This document shows, piece after piece, positions 1-7,045 of a DNA stretch of 64,000 nucleotides (position 1 is its first letter; each line of letters opens with the position of its first letter). This DNA comes from Autumnicola musiva (GTDB lineage: Bacteria; Bacteroidota; Bacteroidia; Flavobacteriales; Flavobacteriaceae): assembly GCF_031846585.1 (NCBI RefSeq), contig NZ_JAVRHK010000008.1, positions 124,001 to 188,000 of the forward strand, written 5' to 3'. The notes under the pieces were generated by a model. It did no database searches and was not told the DNA's origin. It was given only the letters and a program-made list of their open reading frames with translations. The position numbers and the translations under genes are program-made.

Positions 1-1035
1 TTTTCTCACTTTTGAAGCTTTCATTACTTTTTTTACATATTCATTCATCTTTTGATTGGATCTCACAGGAAACAAATACTCACTAACAAGGTGAAACCGT
101 TTATCCTGGTATTTTTTTAAAATAATATCCGCTTTATGGAGTAGTGGAGCTTTTACAGGTTCATTAGTTTTTTCGCGTCTAGTAGATATCCAGTTTTTAC
201 CGTCCATTCCTTTAACGATATGATCTTTGGTGAGCTCCTTAAGCTCACCATAAGTAAGCCCGGTATAACAGGAGAATAGGAACATATCTTTAACCCGTTC
301 CAGGGATTCACTCTTAAAAAACGTTTCTTCGACCATTTTTAATTCCCGTTCCGATAAGAATTGACGTTCGTTCTTCTCAAACTTCATTTTATAATTCTGA
401 AAAGGGTTCTTTTCCAGCCATTCTAATTTAATGGCCAGGTTGATCATTTTTTTAAAGCGCTCCAAGTGTTTCATAGTCCCGTTGGTGCCACAGGTCTTCC
501 TTGCTTTTTTAGCACGGTAATTCCTGAGAAACATTTCAAATTCGGTAATGAATTGGTAGTCGATCTGCTTTAGGTATACATCGTTGGTTTTCTTTTTCTT
601 TTTTAGAAACTCGTCCAGGTATTTGGCAGTGGTATTATAGTTTTTAAGCGTACCCCATTTAAGGACTCCTTTCATTGTCTGGCTATGATACTTAATAATA
701 TCCTTGAGGGTTTTATGCTCTTCATCTAACCCAAGATAGGAAGCTTTGACTTTATCGGCAGTGATTAAGGTATCTTTATCCAGAATTCTCTTTTGGGTGT
801 CGAGTAATTTGGAATAAACCTGGTCTAAATAACTGTTTAATGTTTTAATCCTGGGGGAAGTTCCTTTAAGTCGTCCTTTAGAACTATCCCATTCATTAAC
901 TGAAGTTTTCCTTTTTAGGCTCATTTCAGCGCATTTTCCATTTACCGTAATACGGGCGTAAATAGATAATTCTTTTTTGTTCCGGTTGAGTTTTCTTGTG
1001 AAGAAAAGTACGGAGAATGTAGTAAAATCAGGCAT
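1..1035 (-). CDS. Tyrosine recombinase/integrase, Bacteroidetes type (3' end outside window)
   Basis: The frame is open from an ATG at 1035 to base 1 (345 codons, no stop), so the protein is cut by the window edge. Residues 1-75 look like the arm-DNA-binding domain of Bacteroidetes mobile-element integrases, about 105-210 like the SAM-like core-binding domain, and from 225 the catalytic domain begins. At the usual first catalytic arginine (TGLR) the sequence reads TGLTYGEL, with Thr261. Loss of this Arg is known in IntDOT-like integrases of this phylum. The catalytic Lys is probably Lys289 (RREKT). The HxxR and the Tyr nucleophile lie outside the window. The gene sits about 215 bp from the 3' end of tRNA-Pro, which suggests site-specific integration there. 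Confidence 0.88.
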   Translation of the reverse strand, partial: MPDFTTFSVLFFTRKLNRNKKELSIYARITVNGKCAEMSLKRKTSVNEWDSSKGRLKGTSPRIKTLNSYLDQVYSKLLDTQKRILDKDTLITADKVKASYLGLDEEHKTLKDIIKYHSQTMKGVLKWGTLKNYNTTAKYLDEFLKKKKKTNDVYLKQIDYQFITEFEMFLRNYRAKKARKTCGTNGTMKHLERFKKMINLAIKLEWLEKNPFQNYKMKFEKNERQFLSERELKMVEETFFKSESLERVKDMFLFSCYTGLTYGELKELTKDHIVKGMDGKNWISTRREKTNEPVKAPLLHKADIILKKYQDKRFHLVSEYLFPVRSNQKMNEYVKKVMKASKVRK

Positions 1036-1157
1036 TTCGAATGTCTTTAAGTTAAACAATAAGTGTTAAAGACGAAAGTCAAATCAATCTAATGATCATT
1101 CTAAGATAGTGAAATGCTGGAAAGAAAGTATTCACCGAATCATTCACTGGATAGGGT

Positions 1158-1185
1158 GATATCAAACCATATCAAATGATATCGT
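1158..1185. repeat. Short repeated/dyad ATATCAAA motifs near integrase
   Basis: Between the integrase start and tRNA-Pro there are two spaced copies of ATATCAAA followed by a GATATC, so the outer GATATC units form a dyad. Arm-type or core-type integrase binding sites are often found here. The assignment is inference from position only. Confidence 0.3.
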
Positions 1186-1194
1186 AAAAACAAA

Positions 1195-1228
1195 AAAACA
1201 CTGAAAATCAATAGATTAACAGTGTTTT
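1195..1228 (-). terminator. Intrinsic terminator of the tRNA operon
   Basis: A 9-bp perfect inverted repeat (AAAACACTG / CAGTGTTTT) with a 16-base loop is followed, on the minus strand, by a run of T. It lies just beyond the 3' end of tRNA-Pro and fits a Rho-independent terminator for the two tRNA genes. Confidence 0.7.
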
Positions 1229-1251
1229 TATATCCTTTTAAAGAAGGTTCG

Positions 1252-1326
1252 TCGGGGTGGCAGGATTCGAACCTGCGGCCTCCTGCTCCCAAAGCAGGCG
1301 CGATAACCGGGCTACGCTACACCCCG
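1252..1326 (-). tRNA. tRNA-Pro (UGG)
   Basis: The minus strand folds as a complete cloverleaf: acceptor CGGGGTG/CACCCCG with discriminator A, anticodon stem CCTGC/GCAGG and loop TTTGGGA giving anticodon TGG, and a T arm with GTTCGAATC. CCA is not encoded. An integrase lies immediately downstream of the 3' end, the classic island insertion position. Confidence 0.96.
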
Positions 1327-1361
1327 AGTAATTTATTAATCGCGACTGGAACGCGATACTG

Positions 1362-1443
1362 CGGAGAGACCGGGATTCGAACCCGGGCATCCCGAAGGAT
1401 GACAGCTTAGCAGGCTGCTGCATTACCACTCTGCCACCTCTCC
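1362..1443 (-). tRNA. tRNA-Ser (GCU)
   Basis: The minus strand gives acceptor GGAGAGG/TCTCTCC (one G-T pair) with discriminator G, anticodon GCT in the loop CTGCTAAGC, an extended variable arm (CATCC TTCG GGATG) typical of class II tRNA, and the T-loop GTTCGAATC. It precedes tRNA-Pro by 35 bp, so the two are probably one transcript. Confidence 0.96.
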
Positions 1444-1479
1444 GTTATATAATGAACTATGCAAATGTTTTTGCGGATG

Positions 1480-1511
1480 CAAATGTAGGTTTTACTTATT
1501 TACCTTCCAAA
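1480..1511 (-). promoter_or_regulatory. Bacteroidetes-type promoter of the tRNA-Ser/tRNA-Pro unit
   Basis: On the minus strand TTTG (1511-1508), a 20-base spacer and TACATTTG (1487-1480) match the Bacteroidetes sigma-A consensus TTTG-N17-23-TAnnTTTG. The -7 box ends 36 bases before the first tRNA base. Confidence 0.65.
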
Positions 1512-1609
1512 CTTTCTATTCATTTTTCAGCTACAAATAAGTAAACAAAAGCTGTAGTATTATTTAAACACTTTTACTTCAGAATATTAGGGTGTGGGCA
1601 TTTTTCAAA

Positions 1610-2848
1610 TTAATTTCCCGAACCTTCCATTTCAATCAGCTTTGCCAAATTTTGTAAAATCCTTTCATGTTTTTTTACAAAAGGATTTTCCTGATTCCAG
1701 ACATAACCGGCCAATACAGCGCATATCTTTTCCTTTATCTTCTCGTTTGGTGCAGAATGGAACATGATTTTTTGAAGATTACCTGAATACCACTCTTTTA
1801 CGTAAGTATGGAAAACAGCAACTCCTTTTTTCATGTAGTCGGCATATTCTTTTTGCCAGTCAATATTCTCTCCTTTAAATTCCCTTAGAATTAGCTTTGC
1901 TGCCAGTAAGCCCGATTCTGTGGCAAAAGCGACTCCTGAAGAGAATACGGGATCCAGAAATTCTGCACTATTGCCGGTAAGCACAAAGCCATCTCCATAT
2001 AGGCGGGTGACGTTTTTGGAAATGTTTTCAACCTTTACGGGTTCAAAAAGAAAGTCTGTATCATCAAACCTTCCATGATAATATTCAGTTAACTGCAACA
2101 TTTCCTGAAAAGCAATTTTTTGATCATTGCTGAATTTATCAAACCATTTTTTAGGTGCCACAAAACCCAGGCTTGTATTGCCGTTGGAGAAGGGGATATA
2201 CCAGAACCATACCTGTGTGTCTAAAATTTCAAATGTAATCTGTTCCCCTTCCTTTCCTGCCGGTCGGTTTATTTCATTAACATGCGTAAAAACAGATGAA
2301 TGGGAAGCAATTTGCGGCGGAGCTTCTAAATTCAGCTTTTCGGCAAGCACCCTGCCATATCCGCTGGAATCTATAATAAAATCCGCTTCAATTTCAGATA
2401 AATCATCGTTTTTACCTTGGATTTTGGTAAGAGATTTTTTTCCGTGGAAAGCAACTTCTTTAACTGTGGTTTTAAAAAGGATTTCCACTCCGTTTCGCTG
2501 TGCCGCTTCGGCTAAAATAAAGTCAAAATCGGCTCTGGGTACCTGCCATGTCCAATCCCAGCCTTTCCCAAACTTTTTGCTGAAGTCAAATTCTGCCACC
2601 TTTTCATCTTTGATAAAACGCGCTCCATGTTTTTTCTGAAATCCGACATTCTTTAATACCTCAAGTAGGCCCGCTTCTTCAAAATTATCCATCACCCTGG
2701 GGATCAGGCTTTCGCCAATAGTAAAGCGTGGAAATTGGGATTTTTCCACAACCTTTACTTTAATTCCGTTTGTATGAAGAAATGCAGCTGAAATTATTCC
2801 TGCCGGCCCGGCACCAATTATCAGAACATCAGTTTTTTCGCGCTCCAT
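1610..2848 (-). CDS. FAD-dependent halogenase/monooxygenase-like oxidoreductase of the pigment cluster
   Basis: This 412-residue flavoprotein opens with a Rossmann FAD motif (IIGAGPAG, about 10-17). It then has the FPRFTIGESLIP segment typical of the tryptophan-halogenase/geranylgeranyl-reductase group and a WTWQVPR segment that resembles the WxWxIP motif of flavin-dependent halogenases. The second FAD-binding motif GDGFVLTGNSAEFLDP lies near 290-305. It diverges from the polyene operon with a 145-bp shared promoter region, and related flavoenzymes accompany flexirubin and xanthomonadin clusters. Likely roles are halogenation or hydroxylation of the aromatic head group. Which of the two cannot be told from sequence, because the halogenase catalytic Lys is not identified with certainty. 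Confidence 0.85.
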   Translation of the reverse strand: MEREKTDVLIIGAGPAGIISAAFLHTNGIKVKVVEKSQFPRFTIGESLIPRVMDNFEEAGLLEVLKNVGFQKKHGARFIKDEKVAEFDFSKKFGKGWDWTWQVPRADFDFILAEAAQRNGVEILFKTTVKEVAFHGKKSLTKIQGKNDDLSEIEADFIIDSSGYGRVLAEKLNLEAPPQIASHSSVFTHVNEINRPAGKEGEQITFEILDTQVWFWYIPFSNGNTSLGFVAPKKWFDKFSNDQKIAFQEMLQLTEYYHGRFDDTDFLFEPVKVENISKNVTRLYGDGFVLTGNSAEFLDPVFSSGVAFATESGLLAAKLILREFKGENIDWQKEYADYMKKGVAVFHTYVKEWYSGNLQKIMFHSAPNEKIKEKICAVLAGYVWNQENPFVKKHERILQNLAKLIEMEGSGN

Positions 2849-2928
2849 ATTTCATGATTATGTGAAAGAGAATTATTTTAGTTAATTTTTGTAGGTATGT
2901 TCTGCCAATCCTGGTTTTAAATGCGCAT

Positions 2929-2945
2929 CAAATATACTACATTTG
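2929..2945. promoter_or_regulatory. Back-to-back -7 boxes for the divergent pigment genes
   Basis: TACATTTG (2938-2945, plus strand) and TATATTTG (2936-2929, minus strand) both match TAnnTTTG and lie one base apart, pointing away from each other. The first serves the 2994 operon and the second the 2848 flavoenzyme. Clear TTTG -33 boxes are not visible, so an activator may be needed (inference). Confidence 0.45.
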
Positions 2946-2993
2946 TTAAATGCTTTAACACCCCTTATTTAAACCCAGTAGCCATCTTTCTTT

Positions 2994-4526
2994 ATGCTCC
3001 AGATAAAAGAAGCACTTCAACTTCACGATTTTTTCAAGATACTGTTTGAAAATGATTCCGTAGAACTTGCTCCCGAAAAACTTCAGGAGATGCAGAAGAG
3101 TTTTCAGTTTCTTAGGGAATTTTCAAAGAACAAAATAATTTATGGCGTTAATACCGGTTTCGGCCCTATGGCACAGTATAAAATTGACGATAAAGATCAA
3201 ATTCAGCTACAATATAATTTAATAAGGAGTCATTCTTCAGGAACAGGAAAACCGCTTGAACCGCTTTCTGTAAAAGCTTTGATGCTGGCAAGGTTAAATA
3301 CCCTTTCGCTGGGAAAATCCGGGGTACATACTTCCGTGGCAAAAACTATGGAATCTCTTATAAATAATAATATCACGCCACTTATTTTTGAACATGGGGG
3401 AGTAGGGGCATCGGGAGATCTGGTGCAACTCGCGCACCTCGCTCTTGTACTGATAGGGGAAGGAGAGGTTTTTTATAAAAATGAAAGGTGTTCTACAGCT
3501 CATGTTTTTAAAGAATTAAATATTGAACCTGTTAATATTGAATTACGCGAAGGCCTGGCTCTTATTAATGGAACTTCAGCCATGACGGGAATTGGCATTG
3601 TAAACATTATTTATGCACAGCGCTTGTTGGACTGGTCAATTTTTTGTTCTTCAGCAATAAATGAAATCGTGCAGGCTTATGACGATCATTTTTCAGAAGA
3701 ATTAAACGCTGCAAAACAGCATAAGGGGCAGCGGGAAATTGCGAAAAAAATGCGGGAACATTTAAAAGACAGTAAGCTTACCCGCAACAGGACTGAACAT
3801 TTATATACTGAAGCTGCCGATAAAAACACTTATTTCAGTGAAAAGGTGCAGGAATATTACAGTCTGCGCTGTGTTCCTCAAATTCTGGGCCCGGTGTATG
3901 ACACCATTGAAAATTCTGGAAAAATTTTAATTGAGGAAGTAAATTCGGCCAATGACAATCCAATAATCGATTTTAAGCAAAAGCAGGTTTATCACGGCGG
4001 CAATTTCCATGGGGATTATGTGGCGCTGGAAATGGATAAACTTAAACTTGTAATTACAAAATTATCTATGCTCGCAGAGCGCCAGCTTAATTATCTGCTA
4101 AATAATAAGCTGAATGATATTTTGCCTCCGTTTGTTAATTTAGGAAAACTGGGACTTAATTTTGGAATGCAGGGCTCCCAGTTTACGGCAGTTTCTACTA
4201 CTGCTGAAAATCAGACGCTATCCAATCCCATGTATATTCATAGCATTCCAAATAATAATGATAATCAGGATGTTGTAAGCATGGGAACAAATGCTGCCAA
4301 CATCACTAAAACGGTTATAGAAAATGCTTTTGAAGTAGTTTCGGTTGAATTAATCACTATTGTCCAGGCTTTAAGATATCTCGATTTTAGAGATAAATTA
4401 TCCGGTAAAACCCGGGAACAATTCGAAATTTTATCCGGGATCATCCCGCCATTAAAAGAGGACGTGGTTATGTATCCTGTTATTTCCAAAGTAAAGGAGC
4501 ACATTAAAAAGTGGGACGCCTATTGA
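2994..4526 (+). CDS. Tyrosine ammonia-lyase (HAL/PAL/TAL family)
   Basis: This MIO-dependent lyase (510 residues, full family length) makes 4-coumarate from tyrosine as the aryl-polyene starter. The MIO-forming triad is Ala139-Ser140-Gly141 in GGVGASGDLVQL. NTGFGPMAQY, SANDNPI, HGGNFHGD and GMQGSQFTA motifs are all present. The selectivity region reads NLIRSHSSGTG, which I recall is also that of the experimentally active Flavobacterium johnsoniae TAL, although the Ser-His pair is usually linked to histidine lyases. Context (pigment operon, no hut genes) also favours tyrosine over histidine. It is the first gene of the operon, with the next start 13 bp away. Histidine or phenylalanine as substrate remains possible. 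Confidence 0.92.
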   Translation: MLQIKEALQLHDFFKILFENDSVELAPEKLQEMQKSFQFLREFSKNKIIYGVNTGFGPMAQYKIDDKDQIQLQYNLIRSHSSGTGKPLEPLSVKALMLARLNTLSLGKSGVHTSVAKTMESLINNNITPLIFEHGGVGASGDLVQLAHLALVLIGEGEVFYKNERCSTAHVFKELNIEPVNIELREGLALINGTSAMTGIGIVNIIYAQRLLDWSIFCSSAINEIVQAYDDHFSEELNAAKQHKGQREIAKKMREHLKDSKLTRNRTEHLYTEAADKNTYFSEKVQEYYSLRCVPQILGPVYDTIENSGKILIEEVNSANDNPIIDFKQKQVYHGGNFHGDYVALEMDKLKLVITKLSMLAERQLNYLLNNKLNDILPPFVNLGKLGLNFGMQGSQFTAVSTTAENQTLSNPMYIHSIPNNNDNQDVVSMGTNAANITKTVIENAFEVVSVELITIVQALRYLDFRDKLSGKTREQFEILSGIIPPLKEDVVMYPVISKVKEHIKKWDAY

Positions 4527-4539
4527 AGTTTTAGAAATA

Positions 4540-5286
4540 ATGAATAATATAAGTATGAAATATGCATTGGTAACAGGAGGTTCCCGCGGAATAGGAAGGG
4601 CCATTGCGCTACAACTGGCGAAGGAACTGCAATACAATATTCTGCTGAATTTTAATAAGAATCATAAGGCCGCTGAAGAAACCAAACTTCTTATAGAAGC
4701 GAATGGAGTAAATTGTCATATTTTACAATTTGATGTGGGAAAAGCCGAAGCTACAACTGCCGCTTTTGAGAACTGGAAAAAAGCAAATCCCGAAGCAATA
4801 ATAGAAGTAATTGTAAACAATGCCGGTATTACTCGAGACGGACTTTTTATGTGGATGAAACCAGAAGATTGGAATACTGTTATAGACACTTCTTTAAATG
4901 GATTTTATAATGTGACGCAGCCTTTACTGAAGGATATGCTGCGTAAGCGCTATGGGCGTATTATAAATATTGTTTCGCTTTCCGGACTTAAGGGCAATGC
5001 CGGGCAGGTAAATTATTCAGCGGCCAAAGGCGGATTAATTGCTGCAACAAAAGCGCTTGCCCAGGAAATTGGGAAGAGGAAAGTAACTGTAAATGCAGTG
5101 GCCCCCGGCTTTATAAATTCGGAAATGACGGAAGATTTTGATCAAAATGAATTTAAAAAACTTATTCCGCTTAAGCGTTTTGGGGAAGCAGAAGAAGTGG
5201 CCAATCTGGTGAGTTTTTTAGCTTCAAAAAAAGCTTCCTATATTACAGGAGAGGTGATTAATATTAACGGAGGATTATATTCTTAA
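4540..5286 (+). CDS. 3-oxoacyl-ACP reductase, SDR family (FabG-like)
   Basis: A classical short-chain dehydrogenase of 248 residues. It has the cofactor motif TGGSRGIG near the N-terminus, NNAG (about 96-99), the catalytic serine in IVSLSG, YSAAK (YxxxK), and a C-terminal ITGEVININGG. It should reduce the 3-keto group of the growing polyene on the ACP with NADPH. A second ATG at 4555 (MKYALVTGG) is an equally good start and matches the usual FabG length. It is the only ketoreductase in the operon, so it must act in every elongation cycle. Confidence 0.92.
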   Translation: MNNISMKYALVTGGSRGIGRAIALQLAKELQYNILLNFNKNHKAAEETKLLIEANGVNCHILQFDVGKAEATTAAFENWKKANPEAIIEVIVNNAGITRDGLFMWMKPEDWNTVIDTSLNGFYNVTQPLLKDMLRKRYGRIINIVSLSGLKGNAGQVNYSAAKGGLIAATKALAQEIGKRKVTVNAVAPGFINSEMTEDFDQNEFKKLIPLKRFGEAEEVANLVSFLASKKASYITGEVININGGLYS

Positions 5287-5289
5287 TTT

Positions 5290-6168
5290 ATGACAGCCTG
5301 GCAAGGGAAATCGCGCGGCACACTTCTGGGCTTCAGGATCTATGTTTTTATAATTAAAACTTTCGGTCTTTATCCTGCCTATTTTGTGCTACTTTTCGTA
5401 GCCGCCTATTTTGTGTTTTTTGCTTATAATTCAACCAAAAGTGTTTATTATTTCTTCCGAAGAAGACTGAATTATTCCGCGCTAAATTCCGCTTTTAACG
5501 TGTATCGCAGTTATTTTACCTTTGGAAGGGTACAGCTGGACCGCCTTGCAATTACAATCGGTTTAAAGAAAAAATACACTTTTGAATTTGATGGAATTGA
5601 ATATATAGAAAGCCTGCTTAAGCAGAAAAAAGGAGGAATTTTGCTCACTGCCCATATTGGTAATTTTAATCTTGCCAGGCATTTTTTTGATGAAAAGCAT
5701 ACTGAAGCCGTGGTGAACCTTGTAATTTCAGATCTCGAGCATCGGGAAATTAAAAGTTATGTGGATTCTGTTACCGGAAAAGCTGCTGTAAATATTATTG
5801 TGATGCAGGATGACCTTTCCCATATTATTAAAATAAATAATGCCCTGAAGAACAATGAACTGTTGGTGTTTGCGGCAGACAGATATATGGCACATACAAA
5901 AACCTATTCTGAAATGTTCATGGGAGGAGAAGTGCAATTTCCACGGGGGCCTTTTAAACTAGCTATTCGCAACAAAATTCCCGTTTTATTTGTTCATTTG
6001 ATGAGAGAAAAAAAATTTCATTATCATTTCTATGCCAGGCCTTTTAAATCTGAAAAAAACGCTCCACGGGAACTACTAAAATGTTATCTTGAGAATCTGG
6101 AAAAAATGGTGAGAAAATACCCACAGCAGTGGTTCAATTATTATGATTATTGGAATGATTTCAGTTAA
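5290..6168 (+). CDS. LpxL/HtrB-like lipid A-type acyltransferase of the pigment cluster
   Basis: 292 residues with an N-terminal membrane segment (about 18-45) and the LpxL/HtrB fold signature LLTAHIGNFNLARHF. The family uses an H-x4-D/E dyad. Here the histidine is His122, but the acidic position is Asn127, so catalysis may be altered or the acid supplied elsewhere. Later family blocks are visible (AADRYMAH, FPRGPFKLAIR with the usual Pro-Arg-Gly, and QWFNYYDYW). Such acyltransferases are standard in aryl-polyene and flexirubin clusters and are thought to transfer the polyene or a fatty acyl chain onto a membrane anchor. It follows fabG by 3 bp and ends 9 bp before the next gene. Confidence 0.87.
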   Translation: MTAWQGKSRGTLLGFRIYVFIIKTFGLYPAYFVLLFVAAYFVFFAYNSTKSVYYFFRRRLNYSALNSAFNVYRSYFTFGRVQLDRLAITIGLKKKYTFEFDGIEYIESLLKQKKGGILLTAHIGNFNLARHFFDEKHTEAVVNLVISDLEHREIKSYVDSVTGKAAVNIIVMQDDLSHIIKINNALKNNELLVFAADRYMAHTKTYSEMFMGGEVQFPRGPFKLAIRNKIPVLFVHLMREKKFHYHFYARPFKSEKNAPRELLKCYLENLEKMVRKYPQQWFNYYDYWNDFS

Positions 6169-6177
6169 ACTTGATCT

Positions 6178-6627
6178 ATGGCAGAAAATTTACTTAAAGA
6201 ACCTATCCTTGAAAAGGAACAAATACTAAAGTTAATCCCGCAGAAGCCGCCTTTTGTTATGGTGGACAGTTTATATGAATATACTGCGGTTACGGGAAAG
6301 ATGGGTTTTAGCATCCCAACCGATAACCTTTTGGTTGAAAATGGCATTTTTTCAGAACCCGGAGTTATTGAACATATGGCACAAAGTATGTCGCTTCACC
6401 GTGGTTATCAGGGATTTATATCAGGTTTGGACAAACCAAAAACTGGTTTTATTGGAGCCATAAAAACTGTGGAAGTATTGGAATTGCCAGAAGCAGGCAG
6501 CCAACTTACCACTTATGTCGAAATTCTCCACGAAATTATGAAAGTTACCCTGGTCACAGCGCGTACAGAGGATGAAAATGGTAATATTATTGCCACTTCC
6601 GAAATGAAAACGGTAACCGTAGATTAA
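6178..6627 (+). CDS. 3-hydroxyacyl-ACP dehydratase-like hotdog protein (COG4706/ApeP type)
   Basis: 149 residues. LIPQKPPFVMVDSLYEY at 20-36 is the usual start of FabZ-like hotdog dehydratases. The central helix reads PGVIEHMAQSMSLHRGY, matching the ApeP/COG4706 branch (E-x-AAQ-x-MA-x-H) rather than canonical FabZ. The HFPxxPxxPG histidine of FabA/FabZ is absent (here NGIFSEPGV). It probably works with the second dehydratase at 12753, as aryl-polyene systems commonly encode two. The gene is one base from the downstream thioesterase start. Confidence 0.85.
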   Translation: MAENLLKEPILEKEQILKLIPQKPPFVMVDSLYEYTAVTGKMGFSIPTDNLLVENGIFSEPGVIEHMAQSMSLHRGYQGFISGLDKPKTGFIGAIKTVEVLELPEAGSQLTTYVEILHEIMKVTLVTARTEDENGNIIATSEMKTVTVD

Positions 6628-6628
6628 G

Positions 6629-7045
6629 ATGCCGCAGCAAATATTGCAATCTAAAATAGATTTAAGCGTAAGGTTCCATGAATGCGACCCCTTACAAATT
6701 GTCTGGCATGGCAATTATTTTAAATATTTTGAAGAAGGAAGAGAGGATTTTAGCCGGAAACACAGATTTTCTTATCTAGACGTAAAAGAGAAAGGATATG
6801 CCACGCCTATAGTTAAAACAGAATGTGAACATTTTTTACCGTTGAAGTATGGCGATGTTTTTACGGTGGAAACTACTTTTGTACCTTCCCGGGCGGCTAA
6901 AATAATATTTGAGTACCGGATTATAAAAAGCAATGAACTCATCTGTACCGGGAAAACCATTCAGGTTTTTACGCAGAACGGGAAATTGGTTCTTGTAAAT
7001 CCGCCATTCTTCCAGGATTGGAAAAAGAAAATGGATTTGATATAA
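6629..7045 (+). CDS. Acyl-CoA/acyl-ACP thioesterase, 4HBT (YbgC-like) family
   Basis: 138-residue hotdog protein. The segment FHECDPLQIVWHGNYFKYF contains the conserved Asp20 of the YbgC/4-hydroxybenzoyl-CoA thioesterase family, followed by the helix FEEGREDFSR. It is expected to release or proofread acyl chains from the ACP or CoA. Its stop is followed directly by the ATG of the first ketosynthase (7046), so translation is coupled. Thioesterases of this type occur in aryl-polyene clusters. Confidence 0.88.
   Translation: MPQQILQSKIDLSVRFHECDPLQIVWHGNYFKYFEEGREDFSRKHRFSYLDVKEKGYATPIVKTECEHFLPLKYGDVFTVETTFVPSRAAKIIFEYRIIKSNELICTGKTIQVFTQNGKLVLVNPPFFQDWKKKMDLI

Noticed and set aside
1222..1429. 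Two overlapping short open frames across the tRNA pair
   Set aside because: Both are readings through the tRNA-Pro and tRNA-Ser genes, which explain the sequence fully.
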